From assembly GCF_001039355.2 (NCBI RefSeq), contig NW_019776074.1, forward strand, positions 1 through 20,939: a stretch of 20,939 bases of DNA. Reading direction: 5' to 3'. The DNA is from Lingula anatina. Its lineage: Eukaryota; Brachiopoda; Lingulata; Lingulida; Lingulidae. Shown here piece after piece: positions 1 to 10,713 of this stretch; the first letter of the stretch is position 1; the number at the start of each line of letters is the position of its first letter. The notes beneath the pieces were generated by a model. The model was not told the DNA's origin, searched no databases, and saw only the letters and a program-made list of their open reading frames with translations. The position numbers and the translations under genes are program-made.

Positions 1-1310
1 TCTATGTTGATATGACTTTATTGTAAGCAAATGTACCACAGAAATTGTGACTATGTATAAGACAAATGGAATTTTACATAAAGAAAATATTCAGGACACA
101 TTTGAATTAAAACACTAATACTACAGACTATCTACACTAAAAACCATACATATATCATCTCTGTTTCAAGAGGCCCAGAATTTGAAGTAACTTCAACTAC
201 CAGTGTAGCTAAGAAGGCAGAAAATTCATGGACAAAGTTGTTTGGACTGTCTATGAAGGCATTGGCTCCTGTGCTTTATGTCTACAGCAAGTTTAGACAA
301 CTCTGTGCAGTCGTCTATGGTCAGTTTGATCAACAGATTATCAGGGCTACATAAATGACCACTCAAGGACTGAAAATCTGTTGACTCTGTTCTTGACTTC
401 CTTAGAGTGCCAGACAAACTGCATACAGAGAATAGTTTTCCTCAATGACCATAAACCCCACACAAAAATGAGATGCTCGTAACTTAATTATCTAAAATGG
501 ACTATAATTTATTAGCAGTAAAATAAAACTTGAAGTCCATGCTGAAGTTAACGTTCAGATTACAGGAAAGAAAGATAGGAAAAAATCCTGCTTGATTCAC
601 GTAGAGGAAATGAACCCCATCAAATATACATAATTCTCACCTTACATGTAATCAACATAAACAAAACAATTATCTATGCTGCTTGACTGTCTGAGTGGCT
701 TCCACAAGATCCTCTTCCAGTGACTTGATTGCAATCAAGAGAAAGTAATTGCAATCAAGCTGTCTAACAACAACAAGGTGAAGTACTTAGCTTTGATCAT
801 CACTTAATTGGGCATGTTTCTTCCTGGCATTATAAATGTGATTAAATGGTCTAAGAACAAAATTGTCTAGAAAAGGGTCCATTCTGATTTAGATTCTTTG
901 TCAATTTGCAAGTTGGGTCAAATATGGTGGTAAAAAGGCCTAGTTTTTTTTCTTTTCTTAAAAAAAAGATCTCCCCCCCACCCCCAAGAAAAAAATCGAA
1001 ATCGCTGGTTACAGGACTGAAGACCTACAAGAAAGTCTGACATTACCGGACTACCCAAGCACACAAGATATGTGTGGTAACAGAACACAGATGGCTCTAT
1101 GATAACATACCTGTGTTATTGAAGTGATGCAAGCCATGAGTTAACTTTAAGAGATCAAAGAAACACGAGAACTAATCTCTTCTGATAATGTGATAATGCT
1201 ACAAATTCCTTACACATTTTGGTGTTATGTTGAACTGTATGGGAGAGGAATGCAATGTGTCATGCACGTGTGCGTGTTGAAGTATAGGTGTGTAGTGTGC
1301 AGGAATGGAA
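1..1310. other. AT-rich noncoding spacer
   Basis: No ORF here reads like a protein; the longest is a 63-codon minus-strand frame with no recognisable motif. The stretch holds homopolymer runs, including a T-rich/A-rich junction near 945-968 followed by C7-A-C5 at 973-985. That C-rich run gives G runs on the other strand. I see no promoter, RNA gene or transposon ends. Intergenic or intronic spacer is the simplest reading. Confidence 0.6.
724..759. repeat. Perfect 16-bp palindrome plus a partial direct copy
   Basis: CTTGATTGCAATCAAG at 724-739 is a perfect palindrome. Its right part, ATTGCAATCAAG, recurs at 748-759. The shared core ATTGCAAT resembles a C/EBP-type site. A repeated palindromic site could bind a dimeric factor, but chance cannot be excluded. 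Confidence 0.5.
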
Positions 1311-1337
1311 ACGTGTGTGTGTGTGTGTGTGCATGCG

Positions 1338-1375
<38 letters not shown>
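1311..1375. repeat. (TG)n microsatellite, unbroken purine/pyrimidine alternation
   Basis: Two TG runs (about 1312-1331 and 1341-1372) flank a short GCATGCGCAT interruption. The interruption keeps the phase, so purine and pyrimidine alternate without a break for 65 bp. Such tracts are the classic Z-DNA formers under negative supercoiling. The frames of 83-90 codons across this tract, rich in Cys-Val or His-Thr, are artefacts of the dinucleotide repeat. Confidence 0.95.
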
Positions 1376-1379
1376 GGGC

Positions 1380-1409
1380 AAGAGAGAGAGAGAGAGAAGG
1401 AGAGGGGGG
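1380..1409. repeat. (GA)n polypurine tract
   Basis: Thirty consecutive purines start with about eight GA units and end in a G6 run. The tract begins five bases after the alternating TG tract ends. Homopurine tracts of this type can form triplex (H-) DNA and often carry GAGA-type factor sites. It is best read as part of one compound microsatellite. Confidence 0.9.
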
Positions 1410-4098
1410 TTAAGACATTCATGACACATTTTACCCTCTCCCCAGCATCCAAACATAAGTAAAAATCATGGAACATCCAGTATCAACATGTATCAATAAC
1501 CATTACATCAAACAAATCCTGTCATGCATATTGACACTTGAAATGTTTCTGACGGCTAACCAACAGCCTTGTCAATGATGAGAGAAAAGAACATCAATTG
1601 TGGCTCTAAACAACCCTTCATCAACAGATATCCAAACAGATCAATCTGTAATCGGGACAAAGTGTGTTTTTTTCTCCTCTGACAAATCACTGTCATTAAC
1701 TATGATGGCTAACCAAGGATCACATCTTTTTGTAAGAAACAGCAGATCATGATCATCCTAATTCAACAGAAATCATAAAAGATCAGTTCATTCCCAAATT
1801 ATGTCTTTCTCTGACCAAACAAATCGGTGTCACATACACCAGGTATTAGCTTTGATAAGTGACCATAGGGTCAGTTACTGGTGTCACATATCAAACTAAA
1901 CTAAAGCCACAGTTATTTCTCTTAACAATACGACCTCCCCATACACCCTAGTGACAATTATTTGGATGACGAGATCATTATTGAATACACAGCAAAATAT
2001 TTTGTGAAAAGGGGCACTGATGGTGATTTGGGTGCATCAAATATTCATATACTAGTGTGTTCAGTGAAATATCTATCGGGTGAAAGGGGAAAAAGAGAGA
2101 AAGAAATGGGGAACAAAACCAGGTGTCCAAAATCATGTCCATTGCAAAGAAAAGAAATTGCATAAGATTCAGTCTCCTATTATGTGGCGTGGGTCAAAAG
2201 ATCCGGCAGTTGGGGTTTGAAAATCATTGAAGTCTACCCATACTTTTCTTTCACTCTGGTGAACGAAAAGTCCAGGGTATTGTGGTTTTAATGATACAAA
2301 CATCTTTTTAGGCTCAAATTAATGTTTGCTTAGTTTGTATATTGGACAAATGACGAGTTTTTTTTTAGATGCCAGCCACTAGTTTAATTTTACTGTGAGA
2401 AGAGCCTTCAAGTCCAAGTATTGTTCTGCAATTTTTGCATTATACAATAACCAAAAGATTCAAAATTTTAGCACAAAATAGTCTTCAGAGAATGAGATTT
2501 TGTCATAAAGTCAGTAAAAAAAATTCACAAAGAAAATAATGACCCATAGATCTCTTTGATGTCATCCAATCTTAAAAAGTTAAGAGATTCTAAATCAAGA
2601 TTATGGTATGAAAAATTGAAGAAAATGACATTAAGTCTGTTTGTTTGTGAATCCAATTTCCTGAACAGAGTTAACTATGCCAAGCACAACAATGGCTCAT
2701 AAAAATGCCCTCTTTTCATAAAACTTCTCTGTCATTTTGAACAGGTGAGTTTTTGTGGTTATTATATTAAGCAATCAAAACTGGCATGTACTAAAATGAT
2801 TGTAAATAATGTACCCAACTTTTATGAAGTTGAACTCTTTCAGATTTTGCAATTTTGCATATATACACTTAATGCTGATATTATCTTCAGGTTGTCAATA
2901 CAGTATCCATTTTTGATTGTTAAATGTAATAACCACAGAAACTCACCTGCCAATCACATAATCACATTAAACATTGCCCTGACAAATACATTAATTTATC
3001 ACTAAGTGCACTGAAAACTGGAAATAAATGCTTTGAGTCTCCAGCAAAAAACTGTTTAGATCTGGGCTTCGTAAGTTCACAACAATTTCTTGAAAGCCAT
3101 GAAATATTTAAGCTTGAAATCTGATTCAGTTTTAACCACTGGTTATTGAGTCTACCATACTAGTATACAGGTCTACAAAGTACAGAATCAAGACAGCGAA
3201 GGACACCGTTGCATCACAATTTCCCTAAATACACAATGACAGTTGGTGTTTGTCACAAATCGCAGACAACGAGAAGTCAAAACAACACCTTGTATGGCCA
3301 CACAGTGATCTCAAAGCAGTCCATAATCCACGAAAACTGACAAAACGCGTGCTAAATCCATATAAATGATGAGCAGGTTTACGCCAAAATCCCTCCGTAT
3401 CTTGCTCAAACAATAAAACTCGCCACTGTAGGACACTTGCTTCCTACGTACACCTCAACTCCCGGGACTCCTTATCATTTCACATAACCAACTAGAATAG
3501 AACTCGAGCATTTTATCGTGGCATTTTTGGATAAGGACATGACAAGTTAAATAAATGATACAATTTGGCCAAAACTCGATCATACTTTTAGCTGGGTAAT
3601 CAGCACTCGGTGATCTTCATGATAAAATTGAAATCTCCATAAGCTTGGTTAATCCAACTGGATGCCATTTCTCCAATTTGCTTAGAGAAAATAAAATTCA
3701 ACACTTATCATGGCTCAGAATCGAGCACTGAACATGTTAAAATTACCTGAATTGCTGCTACTTTGATCAATAAAATCTATGATGATTCTTATTTTTTTAG
3801 ATAAAGGGACATTAGATTGAAATGTTTGTCAGGAAGGAATTTGTGTTACAATCAAATTCGACTTCATTTTTGGATACAAAGCCTGACAAGTTAAATCTAA
3901 ATAAGTTAAATTAATAAAACCTATTGTTAGAATTTCTGGTTGTTGCAGACACTTTTGTTTGTTTGGATCTGTGAATTCTTTTAAATAAGTCTATATAACA
4001 CCAAGGTAAATATTTCAAACCGGTTTTTCACAATCTGAAAAAGATGTGAAACCGTTTAATTTTATGACAGTGTGCAACTGTTATATTTGAAATTAAGT
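1410..4098. other. AT-rich noncoding spacer with a CpG-dense patch
   Basis: No credible coding frame. The 86-codon plus frame at 2745-3005 is AT-rich and motif-free. It starts at a chance CAG/GTGAGT donor-like site (2742-2750), and stops close all three frames just upstream, so no coding exon ends there. CpG is absent from 2701-3000 but common at 3195-3530, which is listed separately. Confidence 0.55.
3195..3530. promoter_or_regulatory. CpG-dense patch, possible regulatory element
   Basis: About 14 CpG dinucleotides fall in roughly 330 bp, against none in 2701-3000. They include an ACGCGT-type site near 3346, TACGTA near 3446 and CCCGGG near 3462. The patch is also visibly richer in GC than its flanks. 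In a genome with patchy methylation this contrast fits an unmethylated promoter or enhancer, or a younger insertion that has not lost its CpGs. No TATA box, initiator, transposon ends or convincing ORF is seen; the 62-codon minus frame at 3225-3413 has no known motif. Confidence 0.3.
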
Positions 4099-4113
4099 AC
4101 ACACACACACACA
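4099..4113. repeat. Short (AC)n run
   Basis: Seven and a half AC units directly abut the left end of the foldback element at 4114. Because of this run, any target-site duplication on the left side cannot be read with confidence. Confidence 0.9.
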
Positions 4114-4371
4114 GGCTTCGTTCACATGGAATGTCTATTTTCTAAAAATCTATTTTCTATTTGCGGTATCTTATGATCACAGTCTGTGCCCTGAATATCC
4201 CGCGGCGTAATTACTGGCAGCGCGAGCCAGTTACTTATAGTAACTTATAGTAACTGGCTCGCGCTGCCAGTAATTACGCCGCGGGATATTCAGGGCACAG
4301 ACCGTGATCACAAGACATGCCGTGAATAGAAAATAGAATTTAGAAAATAGACATTCCATGTGAATGAAGCC
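4114..4371. mobile_element. 258-bp foldback MITE, near-perfect palindrome
   Basis: The left arm starts GGCTTCGTTCACATGG and the right arm ends with its near complement, CCATGTGAATGAAGCC. The arms are complementary along the whole element. Positions 4182-4235 pair with 4249-4302 over 54 bp without a mismatch, leaving a 13-nt spacer. The outer arms carry several substitutions and two small indels around 4144-4175 and 4309-4341. The inner arms are GC-rich (CCGCGG, GCGCGAG) in otherwise AT-rich DNA. The centre holds a 10-bp tandem duplication, TTATAGTAAC. No transposase is encoded, so it would be non-autonomous. No clear target-site duplication is visible, so the superfamily is unassigned. A transcript across it would fold into a long hairpin, a possible small-RNA source. 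Confidence 0.85.
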
Positions 4372-6184
4372 AAAGAAAACAAAATTGTACACAAAAGTCA
4401 CATGACAAGTAAATCTCATGTGATCTCTTTGAAAAATTTTACTCAAGAATGGCAAAAACAAATTTCATGTATGCAACTGACGGAAAAATAAAACAGAGTT
4501 GTGAAAATTGCTCATCCAAGCAGGCTATATTTGCCACTTGATGTTAAAGCAGCTGTCAGGCTCCAACTGTGAAAGCAAGTTAATCTGCAGATGACAACAA
4601 AACGTGGATGGCATGATGGGTAATTTTCTCCTCCTTTCACAAGAAAATTGCAGCAAATTTTCACAAGGCTGTTTTATAAAGTGAAACATTTATTTCTGAC
4701 TTGGTCCATGATTGCTGAAGATTATTTTGCCTCCAGCAAACATTAAAAGGAACAGTTACAGAAAATCTTTCTTACACCACCTCATAGGTTAAGGAAACTA
4801 CTGAGACATTAAAATGCACTACACAAAGGAATAAGACGAAACAAAAAGAAATTGAAAGAATATATAGTTCTTTTAAAGGGATACAGTTATACTTTTATAA
4901 CAAGTGATAAATTTTAAATTTAAAGCGTCATGAACTTCAGTTACAGCATACTTTTTAGATAACTGTAAAAACATGTGAAAGAAAAAACATTGTTATAAAA
5001 TTATGCAAGATTGTAACTAATAAACCATTACAATGAGGTGGGCTCACAGTGAAATTGTTTAAGAGGAATTGCGATCAAGTCCCTCCATCCCAAGATCAGT
5101 GAAAAAACTATTTATGATTTTTAAACCATAATGGCAACATAGCTAAGAACTTCCCATGTATATTTTCACGTGAAAGACACATCATTTGGACGTAAACAGT
5201 GATTTTTCATCCCCTATCTTTTTCAGATGCTTAAAAATTGAATCATCTAATGTTTTCCTGTGGCCATAATTTTTACCTTTGATAAATTGATGGAATAATT
5301 TTACTTTGGATCTTGAAATAAATTGGTTTTGTGTGGAAAATGACAGACATAAATTAACAAAATCGGCCATTACCATTTTCCCTGAGATAATTTTAATAGA
5401 TATATTAATACTAGACACAAAAAATCAAATAATTTTTGTAGGACTCAATGAAATTGATATAAATCAATCTCGTATCATTCACACATGGTATCCCTCTAAA
5501 TGACTGCTTGAACTGACCAATCCCAAGCCATCATTTATCACGAATAAATCCATTTTTCAAGTACCCAATTTAGATTCACAATCACAAAACCCCAACAAAA
5601 TGAATTCTTTGCATGCTGAGACAGCAACTTAATGATTAATCCTTTGACTCCAAACAATGCTAAAATGAAACCATAGCATGAAATCCTAATCAGAAAAACC
5701 CAATAGTAATACTAAATGATCCTTTTAACTTCAACAAAACCAAAAACACGACATCTTAATTAGTGACTTGTGCCACCCTTAAAGTCTCATACATGTTTAA
5801 AAGCTTTAAGGTTCTCCCCTATAGGGAATATCTTAACTCAAGTTAGAGATGTGTGGGTAAAGGCACGAGGTGGTAGTATGTGATTACCTGCCTATTTAAG
5901 ATTTCTCAGATCCCAGAGGTACTGATTAAGGGTAAAAAGGGTGTAATTGTTTTCCAAATGGTGGCTACGTGCTACAATTGTGACACAGAGATGAAGTACC
6001 GGGTTGACCTCTAGAGTAGGTTTATCATTCCTCCCTACTGGTCAGGGAGTAGACTTAATTTGTGGTGCAGAGATGTTGTCTCAATGTGCTAGTCAAGATC
6101 TGTCTGTTTCTTTCTTTTTTTTTTGTCAGCTATTTTGTATTGTCAAGCGAATTCTTCTTTTTACATCATTTTTTTGCAGTTGCA
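4372..6184. other. AT-rich noncoding spacer
   Basis: No convincing gene. Frames of 65-78 codons around 5182-5503 lie on both strands of the same AT-rich DNA and look like chance. CCCTATAGGG at 5817-5826 is a 10-bp palindrome. From about 5840 to 6020 the GC content rises and two GATTA-type homeodomain cores appear, but nothing firm can be assigned. Confidence 0.5.
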
Positions 6185-6311
6185 TTTTCCCCATCATTCC
6201 AACTACCTCCATCTTTTCACCTTTCTCCATTTCTCTCGTCCTTCCACTTATCCACCCAACCATTTTCCCACCTTCCCATTTATCCACTCCCTCACCTAAC
6301 ACTCCTAACAT
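6185..6311. repeat. Pyrimidine-rich, degenerate repeat tract
   Basis: About 125 bp of the plus strand is dominated by C and T, with a loosely repeated TTATCCAC/CCATTT-type unit. It follows T-rich runs near 6111-6123 and 6169-6175. Three overlapping frames of 61-105 codons are open here only because pyrimidine-rich DNA lacks stops on this strand; their Ser/Pro/Phe-rich products are low complexity. It would act as a strong polypyrimidine tract if transcribed. Confidence 0.65.
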
Positions 6312-8936
6312 CAGACTTTAAAATGACAGAGCTAATATGAACTGAAAACAGTGTGTTACAGTCATGTAACATTTATAATTTTACAAATAAGGGACAGAAC
6401 ACCATTTCATGGTGATGGACAGGTGCATAACATTTTGTAGTTATCCATCATACTACTATCACTTAAAAAAGAAGGGGAAAAAAAGGAGATGGAGAATGGA
6501 AAAGTCTACAGCACAAAGTTTTTTCTTTATTTTTATGCATGTGCTAAAATCTTTTCACATAACCATAACATAACTGTAATACTGAAGCACTGTAATATCA
6601 AATATCAAAGGACATTCTGGAGTCTAAAACATTTATAAACATAAATTAAATTATCCAAAATGTTCACATAAAAAAAGGAAAAACTGAATCAAATATATGA
6701 ACACACAGCCATCTCAAACCTCAAGTTGGTACAGTTTATAACCCTATAAATTTACTGACTACTCAACTGTATCTCTGCTTCTCAAAGTCCACAATTAAAC
6801 AGTTCATAAACTACCCAAAATGACAAAGTAATGATTGATACAGGTATAAAATTTCTCAGTGGTGTAAATTTTCTACTATACACACAATGCATTTCTGTGT
6901 TTTGAGCCTGTATCTTGTTCAACTTCCCCTTCTTCAGTTTAACACCAGGCTATGAGATATTTTATACATGATTGGGGCCTTGGTGTATAATGATGCAGGC
7001 CAGGAACCTTTAGAGCAATAGGGATACATCATACAAATCTTCACTCAGGGCCCTGCTTACGACAGTAAGGTCCTAGCATGTTTACTGTATGATACAAAGG
7101 TTTTCTTTTTGCATGTGTGAACTCATTCTGCTACTGATACATTTATATTCACCAAGAAAAAGATAGTCATTACTCTTTCTACCACCCTTTAAGCTAAAAA
7201 AGAAATCAATTCATCATCTGATCTTTCAAGGTAGATTGCTATCAGTTTTATGGATTTTTTGTATTTCATTTTTTTTAGCATTAGAGGATGAACCCCTCAA
7301 TTTTGTTGGTCAATTTTCGGGGCCCTAACGTGATAAACTGACTTTTATTTTAGCATGTCAAAGAGAAATAACAACAACAATTACAGGGAAGCTGCCTTCA
7401 TTCTTATTGATAATAACAAAGCTGTATCATATACAGACTATGCTGGCACATTTCTTGTGACAGCCAAAACACTGCAGCTTGTTTGAATTCAAATAAAAGA
7501 TTACAAAATTTAATCTAGGCTTAGTTAAACTGCAGAACACCAGTTTTATTGCAGATTAAAACCTTATTATTACTAACAATTTTTAGAAAATCTTGCATTA
7601 CAATATAAAACTTTAGATATCTGAGGAAGAAAAACTAGAATACTATATTTGTTTCTGCATCTATCTTTTTTTTAATAAATGCAATAATAAATACCCTGCA
7701 AAAAATGTTTCAAATCAAGACATCTTTTCTTGTATATAACAAAACAAAGTGACATCCACTGCAAAAATTAAATGAACACCAAATACCTGAAATTTGCTCT
7801 GATTTTATCGCATGTATCATATAGCCATTTAGCAAACAATGTCCGATTCTGTGTCGCAAGTCATTTTTTTCACATGAGTGGCGCCATTATCTGAAGACAA
7901 AACTTGGGGCAACAAGAAAAGACACTTTTATTGCTATGGGTCAAATGATTAAATGTGGCCTACTAGGAAATCCTATTTTAAAGATCTGGCTATATTGAAT
8001 AAATGTTTAGAAATTCTGTCAAAACCTATTGAAGGGGACACATTTCTAATGATATTACCCTGCTCTCTGAGTATTCTGGAATAATATTTTCTCTACGTAA
8101 TTTAAAAAAAATCTATAAATCTAGCAAACTTTTTTTCAGCAAATTAATTTTTCCTCTCTCTTTTCTTTTGATTTTTCTCTTCCAATAAAACACCATGATA
8201 AAGATCGGTCCCATCATCCTTCAGTGACTCACATTTTGCCCCGTGTCCAGTGAATGACAATGACCACCCATAATAAAGCTATCATCCTTAATCCACTAAT
8301 AGTCACGATTTATGGACTACTCACTGGAAAATTACACCTTTTTTGTTTTAATCAGTACAAGCAAGATGGTTGTCCAAGCTGATAAAATGTCCATTTAATC
8401 ATTCATTTTTCTGTTAAACATCCAGATAACATACACATTGTGTTTAAACATATCTACAAGATAGGGAGATTAGATTTTAAAGTTAAATCACTAGGACAGA
8501 TGCAAATTAATTGTCTCCAGGAGAGTGGGTGAAAACTATTGGATAACTGCCCCTGTTGTTCATAGATGATGCTTAGTTTGAAAGATTTCAATGTTTATCT
8601 ATTTGATGTCATTATTGATTTTATTATCAATCACATAAAAATTTGTATTAAAAAATGAATCCTACTATTGTTGGGTTTCTTTAATATCAATATTTTCTTG
8701 TATACGTATTTACAAGAAAAAAAAAAGACAAACATCGTCAAATAGATTTTTATCAAAATGTAGTATCTGAAACAAATCTAAATTCTCTTTATTTTAGAAT
8801 TTCTTTGAAGAATCATATCATAATACCTTATCATATAATACCCTTGCATCCTGTACTAAAAACAATTGCTCTAGTAAAATTTTGATAAGAAAAATGCAAA
8901 ATAAACCAATCATCCCTAATTAGAACCCTCATTCCA
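6312..8936. other. AT-rich noncoding spacer
   Basis: No frame of 60 codons or more lies here, and no repeat ends or RNA genes are visible. Small points: an imperfect inverted repeat AACACCAGGC/GCCTTGGTGT within about 6940-6990, the 10-bp palindrome CAGGGCCCTG near 7047, and many A/T homopolymers at 7260-8130 and 8700-8730. The sequence looks like unconstrained spacer. Confidence 0.55.
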
Positions 8937-9141
8937 GCCAGAGGAAGACCACTCACTTGCCAGTGTCCAGCCACCTTGATTAAAGTGACCAAGGGCTACC
9001 TTTACCAGGACATCCACTGGCCAAACAATCACACCTGAGACATTCAAAGGTAAGCAAGTGGTCAGCGTGTAATTATACAGCAGGACCCAAGGGTCATTAG
9101 ACCCCTCATCAAAGTGACCAATTCAATTAAGGGGTTGGTCA
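8937..9141. promoter_or_regulatory. Motif-dense stretch with repeated TGACCAA boxes
   Basis: AAAGTGACCAA occurs twice on the plus strand (8982-8992 and 9111-9121). The inverse, TTGGTCA, is at 9135-9141 and forms an inverted pair with 9115-9121. GACCCAAGGGTC (9084-9095) is a perfect palindrome that includes a GGGTCA half-site, and TCACACCT at 9029-9036 matches a T-box half-site. GACCACTCACTTGC near 8947 is nearly inverse to GCAAGTGGTC near 9053. GC content is above the flanks. Repeated, oppositely oriented boxes in a compact stretch suggest a cis-regulatory module, possibly bound by nuclear receptors. A decayed repeat is the main alternative. Confidence 0.3.
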
Positions 9142-10562
9142 ATGTGCAGTCATGGCCCTGATGTAGTGAGGTTATGGCCTGTGTATGAAAGTCCTGCATG
9201 GATATAAATTATACTCATTTAATTGAAGAATCAGATTAATTTCAACACACTGCCCGATTTCCCATGTTGTGGTACACTACACCTGTTGATATAAGATATA
9301 CAGTGAACAGATACAGCATTATGTCATAAGTCAAGCAACCAGATATGTGTGATGAAATAAGCTTCATCTGTTTAGTAAAGTGTTATACGATCTTCTCCTT
9401 TACTTTCTTACACAGACTTTTACTCACTTAACACACTTCCTATCCATTGGACACCTTCATCACTCAATAAGTGTCTGACCCCAGGTGGAAAATTTTAAGT
9501 TTTCTGTGTATTGTACAATATGGTAATTATTTCTTGTAAAACACAATATGGTAAATTTTTTCTTGTAAAACAGAATACCTGGAAATGCATTAATTTGCAT
9601 GCCCCACATGCTTTGCTGTAATGAGTCTGATAATCAAAGATATCAAGCACCTTAATAAAAAAAATTCTCTGATAGTAATCACTTATAGAATTAGAACAAA
9701 ATGAAATAAAAAAAATAATATCCAAATAATAAGTAACACTCATTTAATATTTTTGAAAAGCAAGTTGACTTCCAGTGAGTAACTAAAAATGCTAAACCTT
9801 AAGAAAAGTTAACTACTACAAAATTACCACACAGCATTATGCAACCCAATAAACTCCAGAACAAAGTCTCTGACTTATCATACCAGGAAAAATAAAACAT
9901 TAAGCACTATATCTACAGATTCCACACTGATGGACATGATGATACACACTGAACATGTTATCTAACACAGATACAGACAACAAAAATACTTCAAACAAAC
10001 ACCTTTTAGGTAACACTGCCAATTACCTGTTGATCAAAGCCCGATCCCTCACCCCAAACACTTAAGATATACAAATTGGTACACCTTTACATACAATGGT
10101 TAAGGATGATATAATTACACAGTGTCCTATTCATGATTGGCCAGATCCAGTGGACAGAGTTTATTACCTGTAAGGTGTCCCTGAACCTCTCTTAGGTAGT
10201 TCATTAGGAAGGCAGTGAGAGTCTTCGTTGTTGGTCACATATCTTAATGTTCATTTGTATTGATATGACAACTGGCTTTGGCAAGTGGATGGATTTATAG
10301 TACCGTACCTTGAAGGTGTTGGGGAATATTTGTAGTAGATCATCTTCCAGTGGCCAGGAGCTCTGCCAGTTCAACTGGGTTCCACATTCAGAAGGAAATA
10401 GGAATACAAGACAATAAGTTCCTTGGTGAGTTTGATTTAACTTTTTGATTTTTTTTTCAAAATTTCATTGAAACATAGGGCTAACAATTTTTTATGGATG
10501 ATATTATCCTTATTTCAGTGTACATAATCCAATCTAGGAATGCAACAGGACAAATAACAGAT
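9142..10562. other. Noncoding spacer
   Basis: The only frame above 60 codons (minus, 9495-9743) overlaps a tandem repeat and has no motif. CCAGTTCAACTGG at 10366-10378 is a 13-bp interrupted palindrome. No promoter, RNA gene or transposon ends are evident apart from the tandem repeat at 9515-9571. Confidence 0.5.
9515..9571. repeat. Two-copy tandem repeat, 28/29 bp
   Basis: Unit 1 (9515-9542) and unit 2 (9543-9571) both begin ACAATATGGTAA and end TTTCTTGTAAAAC. They differ by a few bases in the T-rich middle. This looks like a recent slippage-type duplication of AT-rich DNA. Confidence 0.85.
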
Positions 10563-10580
10563 CTTAACTTTAAAGTTAAG
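10563..10580. repeat. Perfect 18-bp palindrome
   Basis: CTTAACTTTAAAGTTAAG equals its own reverse complement. The GTTAA arms resemble half-sites of HNF1-type homeodomain proteins, though the spacing differs from the usual composite site. It may equally be a chance palindrome. Confidence 0.5.
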
Positions 10581-10713
10581 GTGCACTATTACCACTGCAA
10601 AATATTTTTAATGTAGCATCATCTCAAGCAATAATACAATGCTTTAGCAGGAAAGGGAAATTCATAATGTTCTGTTAAATCCTGGCTCCACCAAAAGGGC
10701 ATAATAAGAGTAA

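Noticed and set aside
1190-1476. Three overlapping frames of 83-90 codons on both strands
   Set aside because: They translate the TG and GA microsatellites into Cys-Val, His-Thr and Arg-Glu runs and have no independent support.
2742-2750. Consensus splice donor CAG/GTGAGT
   Set aside because: Stops close all three upstream frames nearby, so there is no coding exon; a single 9-mer match is plausible by chance. A noncoding exon end cannot be excluded.
4099-4376. Target-site duplication for the first foldback element
   Set aside because: The left flank is an AC run and the right flank is AAAGAAAAC; no matching duplication can be read.
4231-4461. Minus-strand 76-codon frame
   Set aside because: It runs out of the foldback element into AT-rich flank and has no transposase or other motif.
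6004-6340. Plus-strand frames of 105 and 92 codons
   Set aside because: Open only because the pyrimidine-rich tract lacks stops; low-complexity Ser/Pro/Phe products, and two frames are equally open.
8888-9050. Stop-poor plus-strand stretch followed by AAG/GTAAGC near 9048
   Set aside because: The donor-like site is not in an exon with a recognisable acceptor; the open frames are explained by GC-raised, stop-poor DNA and show no homology I recognise.
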